DNA of 64,000 nt from Lustribacter sp965277075. GTDB lineage: Bacteria > Vulcanimicrobiota > Vulcanimicrobiia > Vulcanimicrobiales > Vulcanimicrobiaceae. A program made the translations under genes and the position numbers. Positions 50,401 to 59,251 of the stretch are shown one piece after another; the first letter of the stretch is position 1; every line of letters starts with the position of its first letter. The stretch lies in assembly GCA_965277075.1 (NCBI GenBank), contig OZ255707.1, positions 3,782,001 to 3,846,000 of the forward strand, given 5' to 3'. The notes under the pieces are model-generated. The model had not been told where the DNA came from, ran no database searches, and saw nothing but the letters and a program-made list of their open reading frames with translations.

Positions 50401-51270
50401 ATGATCAGCGCGCGACGTCGCTCGGATACGCGGCGGCTTATCCTCATCGGGCTTTTCGTGTCCCTGATCGTCCATCTGTTCGGTGGGTCGCTGTGGGACG
50501 TATTGGCGCGCGTCTTCGACCGCATCACGCCGCCGCCGCGTTTCGCAAGCTTGCGAGAACCGCAGGCGCGCACGGACATCATCCGGATCGAACGCGCGCA
50601 ACCATCGCCCGTACCGCAGGTCCAAGCGCCCGCGAAGCCGCACCATGCGGCGCCCCCGCCGCCGGCCGTCGTGCGAGCGCCCGAGCCGGCGCCGGTAACC
50701 CAACATCACGAGATCGAGCACATCGTCCTTCATGCTCCACACCGCTCGACGCCCGAACGCGGTCCGGGCGCGGCGACCATTCCGCGGGTCGCGCGACCCG
50801 GAGCTCCCCGCAGCGCACACCCGTACTATTCCGACGATCAAATGGCGCAGCTCAACGACCGGTTTTCGAAGACGATCGCCGACGCGCATGAAGATATCGC
50901 GGCGGCCAACGCAGCGATGGCGCGGCCGGTGCAAACGGTCAAGCACTACGAGATGCATTTTGCCGGTATCCACGAGGGCCTCAATCCGGGCGACGGAATC
51001 ATTCGGCCGGTCAAACATTGGCGAGTCGGCGATCAAAACTACTATTACGTGCACTACGAATACATTTACGGCGACGGCCACGTCGAGGAAGACGACGTGC
51101 CGTGGCCGGTGCATTATCCACTCAACGAGGACCCGTTCGCGCGCGGTGACAAACGCATTCCGATTCAGGAACCGCCGCCGGGCTTCTCGCCGGATCGCGC
51201 GCTGCAGCCGATTCTCCAGGCCTTCTTCGGCGGCCCGAATCCATTCGCGAAAGAAGGAACCCCCCAGTGA
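50401..51270 (+). CDS. TonB-like single-span, proline-rich protein of unknown function
   Basis: 289 residues. After MISARRRSDTRR there is one membrane anchor (LILIGLFVSLIVHLFGGSLW) with the VHL element found in TonB-type N-termini. A Pro/Ala/His-rich linker follows (residues about 60-140). The C-terminal part contains YYVHYEYIYGDGHVEEDDVP and PVHYPLNEDPF. No TonB C-terminal signature is recognisable, so it may be a relative that spans the envelope to an unknown partner. No ExbB/ExbD genes are near. Confidence 0.7.
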   Translation: MISARRRSDTRRLILIGLFVSLIVHLFGGSLWDVLARVFDRITPPPRFASLREPQARTDIIRIERAQPSPVPQVQAPAKPHHAAPPPPAVVRAPEPAPVTQHHEIEHIVLHAPHRSTPERGPGAATIPRVARPGAPRSAHPYYSDDQMAQLNDRFSKTIADAHEDIAAANAAMARPVQTVKHYEMHFAGIHEGLNPGDGIIRPVKHWRVGDQNYYYVHYEYIYGDGHVEEDDVPWPVHYPLNEDPFARGDKRIPIQEPPPGFSPDRALQPILQAFFGGPNPFAKEGTPQ

Positions 51271-51311
51271 CGGTTGGTTGATATCTCGTTGGCCGAGGCG
51301 GCTTGACGAAA

Positions 51312-51343
51312 CGCAATTTCATTATTATCATAATAAAATTGCG
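51312..51343. promoter_or_regulatory. AT-rich palindrome upstream of the signal-less SBP gene
   Basis: CGCAATTT-C-ATTAT-TATC-ATAAT-A-AAATTGCG forms a near-perfect 32-base palindrome, 33 bases before the start at 51376. It stands out in GC-rich surroundings. It could be an operator for an unidentified regulator or the terminator of the preceding gene. Confidence 0.6.
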
Positions 51344-51375
51344 GCACGTCGCCGTACTTTCCGAGGAGATCAGGT

Positions 51376-52260
51376 ATGGCAACGTTCGTCATTCACGCTC
51401 ACGGCCGGCTCCAAGAGTGGGTCGCCCAGGAGAAGGGGTATTACGAGGCCGCGGGACTCACCGATTACGTGCTCAAGCAGAACGATCTCGGCGATTCCGA
51501 CCTCGACACGTCGGTCTATACCGAAGAGGGCAAAAAGTTCGGCGCATACGAGTCGTACGAAACCGGGCGCGAGGCGACGGTGAGCTGCGCGTGCCATTGG
51601 ACCGTGAACATGGCGGCCTCGGCCGACCACGGCACGCTATGGGGCGAGTGCTACTCGGTCTCACCCGGAGCGATCATGGTGGCACCTGAGTCGCCGATTC
51701 ACACGCCGGCCGATCTTGCGGGCGTCGAAGTGTCGGTCGGCTACCATTCCGGAAGCCACTACGCGACGATTCAGGCGCTCGAGACGTACCTGACGAAGGA
51801 CCAGATAAAGCTGCGCTTCGGCGGCCGTCCCGACGAGCGCGTCGATGCGATGATCGCGCGCGAAGTGCAAGCGGCTGATGTGTTCGGCATACAGCTCTAC
51901 ACGCTCGAGCAGCTCGGTTTTCGCAAGATCACGGACACCACGTTCATGATTGCGGGCATGGTGTCGAAAGACGCAGACCTCGGCGACGTCAAGAAGTACT
52001 ACGACGCGCTGCGTCGCGCGCAAGCCGACATCGACCTCATGCATCAAAACTACGTGCATTACTATGCAAATGAGTTGCCCGAGCGTTTCGCAAAACTCGT
52101 CGACGTGAAGCGGTTCGGTCCGGGGGAACGCCTCGTGTTCGAACCGTACTCGAAAGAAATGTACGAATCGACGCACGACTGGGTGGAAGATCGCGGCATT
52201 TTCGATGCGGATGCCGTCGGTACCGGTGCGTTCGAAGAAGCCGTCGCTCTGGCTCGTTGA
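51376..52260 (+). CDS. SBP-fold protein without signal peptide
   Basis: 294 residues related to the NMT1/SsuA-like SBP fold: LQEWVAQEKGYYEAAGL near the N-terminus, APESPIHTPADLAGVEVSVG as the mid-domain hinge (compare AKDLxGKTV in the exported SBPs), and FMIAGMVSKDADLGDVKKYY. The N-terminus MATFVIHAHGRLQEWV is not a signal, so the protein should stay in the cytoplasm. It might act as an enzyme, as 4,5-dihydroxyphthalate decarboxylase and THI5-type proteins do within this fold, or as a ligand sensor. It has GAGGAGAT just before the start. Confidence 0.7.
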   Translation: MATFVIHAHGRLQEWVAQEKGYYEAAGLTDYVLKQNDLGDSDLDTSVYTEEGKKFGAYESYETGREATVSCACHWTVNMAASADHGTLWGECYSVSPGAIMVAPESPIHTPADLAGVEVSVGYHSGSHYATIQALETYLTKDQIKLRFGGRPDERVDAMIAREVQAADVFGIQLYTLEQLGFRKITDTTFMIAGMVSKDADLGDVKKYYDALRRAQADIDLMHQNYVHYYANELPERFAKLVDVKRFGPGERLVFEPYSKEMYESTHDWVEDRGIFDADAVGTGAFEEAVALAR

Positions 52261-52414
52261 TCGCAAGCCGCATCTCGGTCGCGCGCCGGCGGCCCTTTCG
52301 TCGCAAGGACGTCGGCCGTTTCTCGCACCGTTAAGCCGTACCGCAATCTAAGCGAGGAACGCTTGGTCCGATAGGCTAAAGTAGGGCCGCCTACGATACC
52401 GATCGGAGGTCCTG

Positions 52415-54760
52415 TTGCGACGATTCACCGTCCGTTGCTGCGTGTTCGCTCTCGTTACGTCGATGAGCGTTGCAGGGTCCGCTCAGAATGCGAAGCCGGG
52501 CATCGTGGTTATCAACGGCCGCGTCGTCGCGTCGGGCATTCCGGGCGCAGGCGCCGTGAGTTCCGTCGGCGTCTTTCATGCCGGCGGTCCGATTCACGAC
52601 AACGCCGCGTTTGCGGCGTTTACTGCGCCCGGGCGTGTCCTCGACCCGTCCCGGCTCCTGGTCACGAGTACATCAAACTTTGGTAGCCCGCCGATGGCCG
52701 GAATGCCCGAGGGTTCGGTGCTTTCGATTGATACGAATGGACCGGCGGTTCGTGTTCCGGCCACGTTCGCGAGCACCGGCGGTCAGGCATCAGCGCTCGA
52801 CGGGCGCGTTCAGCTGTTCACTGCTGCTAGCGCGACGTTCGCCAACGGCATCAACACGCCGAAAGCGGTGACCGCCGAATTGCCGGCGGTCTCGAATCCG
52901 CTCGGCATCTCAATCAATAACGCCTTCGGACGTTTGTGGTTTCCTTCGACGCCGAGCGGATTGACCGGCGCCGGCTTCGAGTCGATCATCGATCCGACCG
53001 GCCTGCCGCTGGCAAATGCACCCAATAAAACAGCGGGCGGTGTGTTCACCGACGTGAAAACGAATCGCAGCCCGCAGCTCGTACCTGGCGGCATGACGAC
53101 GGCGCTCGTCGCAAATGCACTGCTGGGTGAATCGCCGGACGGCAGCAAACGCGCGGTATTTGCCGTCCTCGGCGCGGACGGTAGCCTAACGCAAGCACAT
53201 ACGGAAGTGGGCGTTGACGGGCTCGCGCCGCGCGGAACGATCACACCGCAAAACGGCAAGGTCACCCGAGCGGGGATGATCCTGAACTGGGTTCCGAATC
53301 GGACCCTTTATATCACGGACGGCGCGCGGAACGCGGTCGTTGCGATCCCAATCGGTGACGATACCCATGTGTTCAGGGCCGGCCAGCCGCGTGCGATCAC
53401 GAACGTCGCGCTACACCGTCCGATCGATATCGCGCCCGCAGTCCCGGAAATTGCGAACGGCGTGTTCTCGAGCAACACGACGCTCGCGGGCAACTCCGAC
53501 ATGTACGTGCTCAATGCAGACGGCACGCTCGTGCGCATGCGTCAGGACGGCACCGTCATCGCGGTACGGCGCGTGTCGGTCGGCGGCGATGTCATCGGAG
53601 CGGGGCGCTTGAGCGGGATTGCAAGTTCCTCGGATGCGGCCCGTCTGTGGGTGACGTTGCGCGACGCGACCGGTACCGAACCGGCCGGTGCCGTCATCGA
53701 GCTCCCGGCGTTCGGTGCGAGTGTCGTTTCCGCGCCCGCGAGCCTCGCCGCACGCGCCGGTAAGGTCGCGTTCAGCCGTACGTTCACGCCGCAAATGGGA
53801 CTCGGCCCGCTCTTTAACGAGCGGTCGTGCATCGGTTGCCACCTCAGTCCATCGCCCGGCGGAACGGGACGCGACGGTCTTGCGGTCGTCACGCGGGTTG
53901 CTCGGCTCGACGCGGCGTTCAACGCACTCGTCAATGAAGGCGGTCCGGTCGCGCGCATGCATTCGGTTTCCGAACTCGGATTCGCATGTGCCCTTGCGCC
54001 GGGCGTTCCGGCAACCGCAAACGTGACATCGATCCGCAACACCCTGCCGCTCTACGATGATGGTGCGATCGATGCGATGAACGATGCGATGATCGCAGAC
54101 GGGGCAATCGCCTTTGCGGACGGCGTCCACGGACGGCCGAATTGGGTTGCATCAGACGACGGAACGACGCATGTCGGCCGCTTCGGTTGGAAAGGCGCTG
54201 TTGCACAGCTCAATACGTTTGTCGCGGAGGCGTTTCGAAACGAACTCGGCGTGACGAATCCGCTCTTCCCACATGATCTGGTCGGAACGCGTGCCCCGCG
54301 ACGTCCGTGCCAAGGCGAGCACACCGCGCTCGAAGATGATGGAACGCTGGTTCGTGTCGTGAGCGCCTTTGTCGCCGCCTTGAAAGCACCGGCGACGGCA
54401 TCGCAGCAAACGAGCGATGCGCCCGGAATTTCAACATTCGCTGCGCTCGGCTGTGCCGAGTGTCACGCATCGCGTCTGCGAGTGGGAAGTGAATCGCTCT
54501 ATTCGGACTTGCTGGTGCACGATATGGGGCCGGCCCTTGATGACGGTTTTGTGCAGGCGTCCGCGCAAGGTCATGATTGGCGCACGATGCCTCTCCACGG
54601 CATTCACATGCGGCATCGTTTTCTGCATGACGGTCGCGCGCAAACGCTTGCGGACGCGATCCTTGCTCACGACGGCGAAGCGGCCCCGGCCGTGCAAAAG
54701 TATCGTGCCCTGGACCCTGCCGCACAGCAGGTGCTCCTGACGTTTGTCCAGGGGCTCTGA
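52415..54760 (+). CDS. Exported diheme cytochrome c (DHOR/MauG-like oxidoreductase)
   Basis: 781 residues from TTG with GGAGG upstream. A signal peptide (RCCVFALVTSMSVAGSAQ) leads to an approximately 400-residue N-terminal region with repeated strand-rich segments, perhaps a beta-propeller, around residues 30-440. Two haem motifs follow: CIGCH at 472-476 and CAECH at 680-684. The end MPLHGIHMRHRFLHDGRAQT is typical of the di-heme oxidoreductase/peroxidase family. It acts in the periplasm, but no substrate is indicated. The large N-terminal extension is not standard for the roughly 450-residue DHOR proteins. Confidence 0.82.
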   Translation: MRRFTVRCCVFALVTSMSVAGSAQNAKPGIVVINGRVVASGIPGAGAVSSVGVFHAGGPIHDNAAFAAFTAPGRVLDPSRLLVTSTSNFGSPPMAGMPEGSVLSIDTNGPAVRVPATFASTGGQASALDGRVQLFTAASATFANGINTPKAVTAELPAVSNPLGISINNAFGRLWFPSTPSGLTGAGFESIIDPTGLPLANAPNKTAGGVFTDVKTNRSPQLVPGGMTTALVANALLGESPDGSKRAVFAVLGADGSLTQAHTEVGVDGLAPRGTITPQNGKVTRAGMILNWVPNRTLYITDGARNAVVAIPIGDDTHVFRAGQPRAITNVALHRPIDIAPAVPEIANGVFSSNTTLAGNSDMYVLNADGTLVRMRQDGTVIAVRRVSVGGDVIGAGRLSGIASSSDAARLWVTLRDATGTEPAGAVIELPAFGASVVSAPASLAARAGKVAFSRTFTPQMGLGPLFNERSCIGCHLSPSPGGTGRDGLAVVTRVARLDAAFNALVNEGGPVARMHSVSELGFACALAPGVPATANVTSIRNTLPLYDDGAIDAMNDAMIADGAIAFADGVHGRPNWVASDDGTTHVGRFGWKGAVAQLNTFVAEAFRNELGVTNPLFPHDLVGTRAPRRPCQGEHTALEDDGTLVRVVSAFVAALKAPATASQQTSDAPGISTFAALGCAECHASRLRVGSESLYSDLLVHDMGPALDDGFVQASAQGHDWRTMPLHGIHMRHRFLHDGRAQTLADAILAHDGEAAPAVQKYRALDPAAQQVLLTFVQGL

Positions 54761-54773
54761 TTCCGGCGCGGCC

Positions 54774-56060
54774 TTATCCGCGGATCGTCTGTACGATCAG
54801 GATGCCGTTGAGCACCAGTACGACGAACGTCGCGACCAGCGCTACGAGCGACGTGCGGGCGGAGGCCGTATACGCACCCATGATGTCGCGCCGCCGGCTG
54901 AGGATAATGAGCGCAATCATGGGCATCGGAAGCACCAAACTTAGCACGACCTGGCTTGCGACGAGCGCGTGCGTGACGTCCACGCCGAGCGCGACGACGA
55001 CCAGCGATGGAACGATCGTGACGGCGCGCCGCAATGCGACCGGAATGTGGAAACCGACGAAGCCCTGCATCATGACTTGACCCGCCATCGTGCCGACGAC
55101 CGAACTCGAAATACCCGCGGCCAGCAGCGAGAGCAGAAACACCGCTGCTGCGGCTCCCCCGAAAAGCGGCACCAGAATATGAAACGCGTCTTCGATCTGA
55201 ACCGTGCGGTCAGGGTCGGCATGCATAACGGCGGCGGCAACCATGACCATGGCGAGATTCACGAGTCCGGCAAACGTCAGCGCGAGGATGACTTCACGGT
55301 TGGAAAAACGCAGCAGCACCGTGCGCTCGCGATCGCTGCGTGCGGGCGCTCGTGACTGCGTCAAGCCGGAATGCAAAAAGATCGCGTGCGGCATGACGGT
55401 CGCGCCGACGATCCCGACCGCAAGGGTCAGCGCCCCGGTGCCGGCGATGCGCGGTACGGTTCCGGCGGCGACGGCGCGCCAGTCGGGCGCTGCGGCAAGC
55501 ACCTCATAGAGGTAACATGACCCGACGATCGCGACCAGACTCCCGACGATCAGCTCGAGCGGCCGGAAACCGCGGCCGCCGAAGATGAGGATCGCCATCG
55601 TGATGAACGCCGTCGCCACCATTCCGACGAGCAGCGGGACGTGCACGAGCAACGCAATCGCGAGCGCAGCCCCGAGAAACTCTGCGAGATCGGTCGCGAT
55701 CGCGGCCAATTCGCTTGTGATCCACATCAGAACCGTCACCGGCTTCGGGAAATGATCGCGGCAGAGCTCGGCGAGATTGCGATTCGTGACAATGCCGATT
55801 TTCGCCGACATCGCTTGAAAGAGCATCGCGATTGCGTTCGCGGCGATGACGACCCACAGCAGCGAGAACCCGTAGCGCGAGCCCGCTTGAATATTCGTCG
55901 CGAAGTTTCCCGGATCCATGTACGCGACCGACGCGACAACGGCGGGGCCGGCGAACGGAAGAAGTGCGCGAAGCCCGCGACGTTGTCCGCCGAGGGCTTC
56001 GCGAATGGCGAACGTCGTCCGTTCGGAGGTGCCGAACGCCGGGCGAACGAGAAGCGCCAC
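54774..56060 (-). CDS. mntH: Nramp-type divalent metal transporter
   Basis: 428 residues with eleven predicted helices. The metal site DPGNFATNIQAGSRYG lies in helix 1 and VMPHAIFLHSG in helix 6, the two Nramp signatures. It probably takes up Mn2+ with protons. No MntR site was recognised upstream. It lies 6 bases after the stop of the upstream amidohydrolase gene and may be in its operon. Confidence 0.92.
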   Translation of the reverse strand: MALLVRPAFGTSERTTFAIREALGGQRRGLRALLPFAGPAVVASVAYMDPGNFATNIQAGSRYGFSLLWVVIAANAIAMLFQAMSAKIGIVTNRNLAELCRDHFPKPVTVLMWITSELAAIATDLAEFLGAALAIALLVHVPLLVGMVATAFITMAILIFGGRGFRPLELIVGSLVAIVGSCYLYEVLAAAPDWRAVAAGTVPRIAGTGALTLAVGIVGATVMPHAIFLHSGLTQSRAPARSDRERTVLLRFSNREVILALTFAGLVNLAMVMVAAAVMHADPDRTVQIEDAFHILVPLFGGAAAAVFLLSLLAAGISSSVVGTMAGQVMMQGFVGFHIPVALRRAVTIVPSLVVVALGVDVTHALVASQVVLSLVLPMPMIALIILSRRRDIMGAYTASARTSLVALVATFVVLVLNGILIVQTIRG

Positions 56061-56066
56061 CCGACG

Positions 56067-57290
56067 TTACGCTTCGGGAATCTGCGCGAGCTTGCCGAGC
56101 GGCCCGAGGTGGAAGAGCTCGCGTGCTGTCTCACCGAGGATGTTGCGCTTCGCGCGGTCATCGAGAAACGGCAGATCGAAGATCACGCTTGGCAAGTCGA
56201 AGTCCCAGTGCGGGTAATCCGACGAAAACATCAGCTGCGTCTCCGCTTTGATCATTTTGAATGTCATCTGCAGGATCGAGAGATCTTCCGGAACTTCGAG
56301 CGGCTGGACCGAGTAGTACATTCGCTTCATGTACTCGCTCGGCCGCATCTTCAGTGCGGGGCACTCGTTGCTGCGCATCATGTACTCGTTGTCGAGCCGC
56401 TGCATCATGAACGGCACCCAGGCCAGCCCTGATTCCATCCACACCACCTTCAAGTCCGGGAACCGCTCCGGTAGGCCGTTGACGATCCAATTCATCATGT
56501 GCAGCATGTTGTAGAAGACGAAGCCGAGCGCGTGCACGGAGATGAAACGGTTGGCGGTCGCGAAGGCGTGGTCGTTCCAGTTATATGAGCCGTGAAATGC
56601 GATCGGCAATCCGCGCTCCTCGAGCTTGGCATACATTTTCATGTAGCGATTGTCGTGCACGGGGAGATTGTGCGACGCGATCACGAGAAAGCCGCAGACG
56701 CCGGGAACATCGCCGAACTCCTCGACCGTGCGATAGCACTCCTCGGGATCGGCGAACGGGAGACAGAGCATCGTGCGCAGCCGCGGCTCGCGCGGCAGAA
56801 TGACTTCGCAAAGCCAGCGGTTGTAAGCGCGGATATATGCGCTCTGAATTTCGCGTACGGGATGTCCGCTGATCGTGAGCATCGGCGTCGGAAACAGAAA
56901 CGCGATATCCGTCCCCATCGCGTCCATCCAGCGACGCGTCAACGCGGCATCGCGCTGGTCTCCCGGACCGACGCGCTCGAGCGGTCGCGTGTGGTAGCGC
57001 ACCACGCGTCCGGACTGGTCTTGGTTGCCGGGCATCGTTCCGAGAAAGCCCACACCGACGCCGCGCGTCGCGGTGACGAGGGCCTGTTGCCGCAGAACCG
57101 GATCGTCGATTCGCTGCGCGATCTCGCTGAATGACTCGTTCTCGTAATGGTGAGAGTCGACGTCAACGATGAAGTAGTCTTGATAGTTTCGCGCGCGCGC
57201 TTGCTGTGCCGCATGGCGCAGCAGCGTTCGTGTGTCGAATTCCTCGACGATGAAACCGCGCGGGTCGCTGGTTGGAAGCGTAACACTCAT
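56067..57290 (-). CDS. Amidohydrolase_2 family protein
   Basis: 407 residues from ATG 57290. VDVDSHHYENESFSEIAQR holds the first metal residues (DxDSHxYE form rather than HxH), IAFHGSYNWNDHAF a further histidine, and MFSSDYPHWDFDLPS the conserved aspartate. This variant is common among aromatic-acid decarboxylase/hydrolase-like proteins. No signal peptide is present. It is the last gene of the operon SBP, Rieske, small protein, amidohydrolase (possibly also mntH). Confidence 0.87.
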   Translation of the reverse strand: MSVTLPTSDPRGFIVEEFDTRTLLRHAAQQARARNYQDYFIVDVDSHHYENESFSEIAQRIDDPVLRQQALVTATRGVGVGFLGTMPGNQDQSGRVVRYHTRPLERVGPGDQRDAALTRRWMDAMGTDIAFLFPTPMLTISGHPVREIQSAYIRAYNRWLCEVILPREPRLRTMLCLPFADPEECYRTVEEFGDVPGVCGFLVIASHNLPVHDNRYMKMYAKLEERGLPIAFHGSYNWNDHAFATANRFISVHALGFVFYNMLHMMNWIVNGLPERFPDLKVVWMESGLAWVPFMMQRLDNEYMMRSNECPALKMRPSEYMKRMYYSVQPLEVPEDLSILQMTFKMIKAETQLMFSSDYPHWDFDLPSVIFDLPFLDDRAKRNILGETARELFHLGPLGKLAQIPEA

Positions 57291-57300
57291 CGCCGCCGCC

Positions 57301-57585
57301 TCAATGCGCCCATGACTGCCAGAGACCGAGTTCGAAGACCTGGACGTTGGCTGCTTGCAGCAGCGCGCTCGAGGTAACCATCGCATCCGTTGCGGTTAAC
57401 GATCCGCGCGGAACGGCTGGAAACGCGCCTTCGCATTCGGTCTTCGCGCTGTAGAAACGGACGACCGCGCCGAGCAGCCGCTGCAGTTGATGCGGGTCGA
57501 CTTCGTCCGTTCGACCATGTGCGATAAGGTCTTCAAAATATCCGGCGAGCGCGTCCGCTCGCTCGTAAACTTCAGATGACGACAT
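57301..57585 (-). CDS. Small protein of unknown function in the Rieske operon
   Basis: 94 residues, MSSSEVYERADALAGYFEDL to the end. It has a helical, mildly acidic N-terminus and a hydrophobic C-terminal third (SSALLQAANVQVFELGLWQS). I do not recognise a family. It overlaps the Rieske gene by 14 bases and precedes the amidohydrolase by 10, so it probably belongs to the same function. Confidence 0.65.
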   Translation of the reverse strand: MSSSEVYERADALAGYFEDLIAHGRTDEVDPHQLQRLLGAVVRFYSAKTECEGAFPAVPRGSLTATDAMVTSSALLQAANVQVFELGLWQSWAH

Positions 57586-57940
57586 AGACGGCGTTTCCCT
57601 TCGTCACGACATTGAACTTTTGGAGGCGTTTCCGCCGGTCGGCAGCGCACTCACCGGTGCGCAGATCGTACTCGTAGCCGTGCCACGGGCAAACGAAATG
57701 CGTTTCCGTCGCGGAGAATCGCTGCCCGCGCACGGTGTGGTCCGGGCCGTAAACGTCCTCGACTTTGCCGATGACGACACCCTCGCATGCGGGGCCACCT
57801 TGATGGACGCACAGATTGCGATAGGCGAAGAATTCGCCGTCACGGTGGAGCACGCCGATTTCGACGTCTCCGTGCCGGACAACGCTGCGATCGTTGTTCT
57901 CGATGATTTCGCCGATTGTTCCGGCGTAGATTTCGGTCAT
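57572..57940 (-). CDS. Rieske [2Fe-2S] ferredoxin-like protein
   Basis: 122 residues from ATG 57940, preceded by GAGGTGG. The cluster motifs are NLCVHQGGP (C-x-H) and CPWHGYEYD (C-x2-H), separated by about 45 residues, longer than in typical ferredoxins. No signal or membrane anchor, so it is a soluble electron carrier. In this operon (SBP, Rieske, small protein, amidohydrolase) there is no oxygenase catalytic subunit. The window's only oxygenase-like protein, at 18470, lacks a Rieske domain. Confidence 0.9.
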   Translation of the reverse strand: MTEIYAGTIGEIIENNDRSVVRHGDVEIGVLHRDGEFFAYRNLCVHQGGPACEGVVIGKVEDVYGPDHTVRGQRFSATETHFVCPWHGYEYDLRTGECAADRRKRLQKFNVVTKGNAVYVVI

Positions 57941-57969
57941 CAATGAGACCACCTCACGAAGAATGCGAG

Positions 57970-59163
57970 TTAGTTGGAGGCGCTGCGGGCGAAACCGCCG
58001 AGACCGCTCACGGCGACCCACGTGTCCTTGGCGGGGTCCCAGCGCATCACGACCATCGTGTCCGCGCTGAGGCCGCGTTGGTCGCCGGAGCGGAAATCGT
58101 AGGTGCCGCTCACGCCGACCCAGTCGTGCACGTTTTCGAGATAGGCGTGCAGTTGATCGCCGCCGGCATTGGTGCCCAGCCGGCGAAGCGCATCCGCGAC
58201 GAGCAGCGCCGGATCCCAGCCGATGGTGAGCAGAAGATCGGGCCGGATGCCCGATTCTTTAAACGCGTCGAAGAACGTTTGATAGACGGCTTTCGTCCGT
58301 GCATCGGTGGCGAGTTGGGCGAATGCCGGCACCGACGGAAAGAGCAGCTGTTCCGGCAGAATGTCCGCGTACTGTTTCATGATTGCGTACGACATGTTGG
58401 CGTTACCCGTCGCGACGGGAACGTTGAGTCCGACGTCGCGGACTCCGCGCAAGAGCGTGCCGAAGGGCGTGCCCGGAGCATAACAGACGATCACTTGCGG
58501 GTTCGCGGCCTTGATCTTCGTCAGTGCCGCCGTAACGTTCAAGTCCGTAGGATTGAAATGCTCGAGGTCGACGAGCTCGAGGCCGCTGTTGCGGTTTTCC
58601 GGTAACGTCAGAACGCTGCGAAATTCGTTGTCCGCGTCCTGGCCTGAAGCATCCGTCGATGCGATCATGCCGATTCGCTTCAAGCCTAACGTGCGAAAAT
58701 AACGATAGAACGAGACCGCGTAATCGCGGGTCGAGGAACTCGCTGAGAATACATACGACTGGGCCGGCGGGTGAATCGCCGGCGAGAGGCAGTATTCGAC
58801 CGTGCCCCCTTTCATCAGCGCCGCCGTTGCGAGGCACGTCGCGGCCGGGCCGCCGTCCATGACGATCGCCGGATGGTTCGCGAGCGCAGTGTTCATCAGT
58901 TGCACGGCAAGCTGCGGACTCGACTGATCGTCGTGCATCTCAAAGTGAATCGGCCGGCCGCGAATTCCGCCGTTGCGATTGATCGCCCGTTCCGCTGCTT
59001 CGAGCGAGAGTTGATGCGACTTGCCGATGAACGTCGCCGGACCGGTGAGCGGTAACACGACATCGATTGCGTACGTATCGGCCGCTGACAACGGTGCAGC
59101 GATCGAACAGATCAGGCCCGCGAGCGCAACGTTTGCGATTCGCGGAATGATGATGTGCCGCAT
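57970..59163 (-). CDS. Branched-chain-amino-acid-type substrate-binding protein (Peripla_BP_6)
   Basis: 397 residues from ATG 59163 with GGAGA upstream. Sec signal: MRHIIIPRIANVALAGLICS, cut after LSAA. The mature part contains DVVLPLTGPATFIGKSHQLS, INRNGGIRGRPIHFEMHDDQ and ADALRRLGTNAGGDQLHAYL. It is the first gene of the Rieske/amidohydrolase operon and divergent from a MarR regulator. The ligand is unknown. Confidence 0.88.
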   Translation of the reverse strand: MRHIIIPRIANVALAGLICSIAAPLSAADTYAIDVVLPLTGPATFIGKSHQLSLEAAERAINRNGGIRGRPIHFEMHDDQSSPQLAVQLMNTALANHPAIVMDGGPAATCLATAALMKGGTVEYCLSPAIHPPAQSYVFSASSSTRDYAVSFYRYFRTLGLKRIGMIASTDASGQDADNEFRSVLTLPENRNSGLELVDLEHFNPTDLNVTAALTKIKAANPQVIVCYAPGTPFGTLLRGVRDVGLNVPVATGNANMSYAIMKQYADILPEQLLFPSVPAFAQLATDARTKAVYQTFFDAFKESGIRPDLLLTIGWDPALLVADALRRLGTNAGGDQLHAYLENVHDWVGVSGTYDFRSGDQRGLSADTMVVMRWDPAKDTWVAVSGLGGFARSASN

Positions 59164-59214
59164 ATGTTCTCCATGAGTCGCCGCCGACGAAATTGTTCGT
59201 GGTCTGACCGTAAG

Positions 59215-59246
59215 ACATGCAACAAAGTTGTGTGTTATTGTATACT
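59215..59246. promoter_or_regulatory. Operator-promoter region between the SBP operon and marR
   Basis: A 21-bp imperfect palindrome, ACATGCAAC-AAA-GTTGTGTGT (59215-59235, 7 of 9 arm positions matching), lies midway between the divergent starts. TATACT at 59241-59246 is a good -10 only 6 bases before the marR ATG, so the marR mRNA may be leaderless. The palindrome is the likely MarR operator. Confidence 0.55.
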
Positions 59247-59251
59247 CAGAC

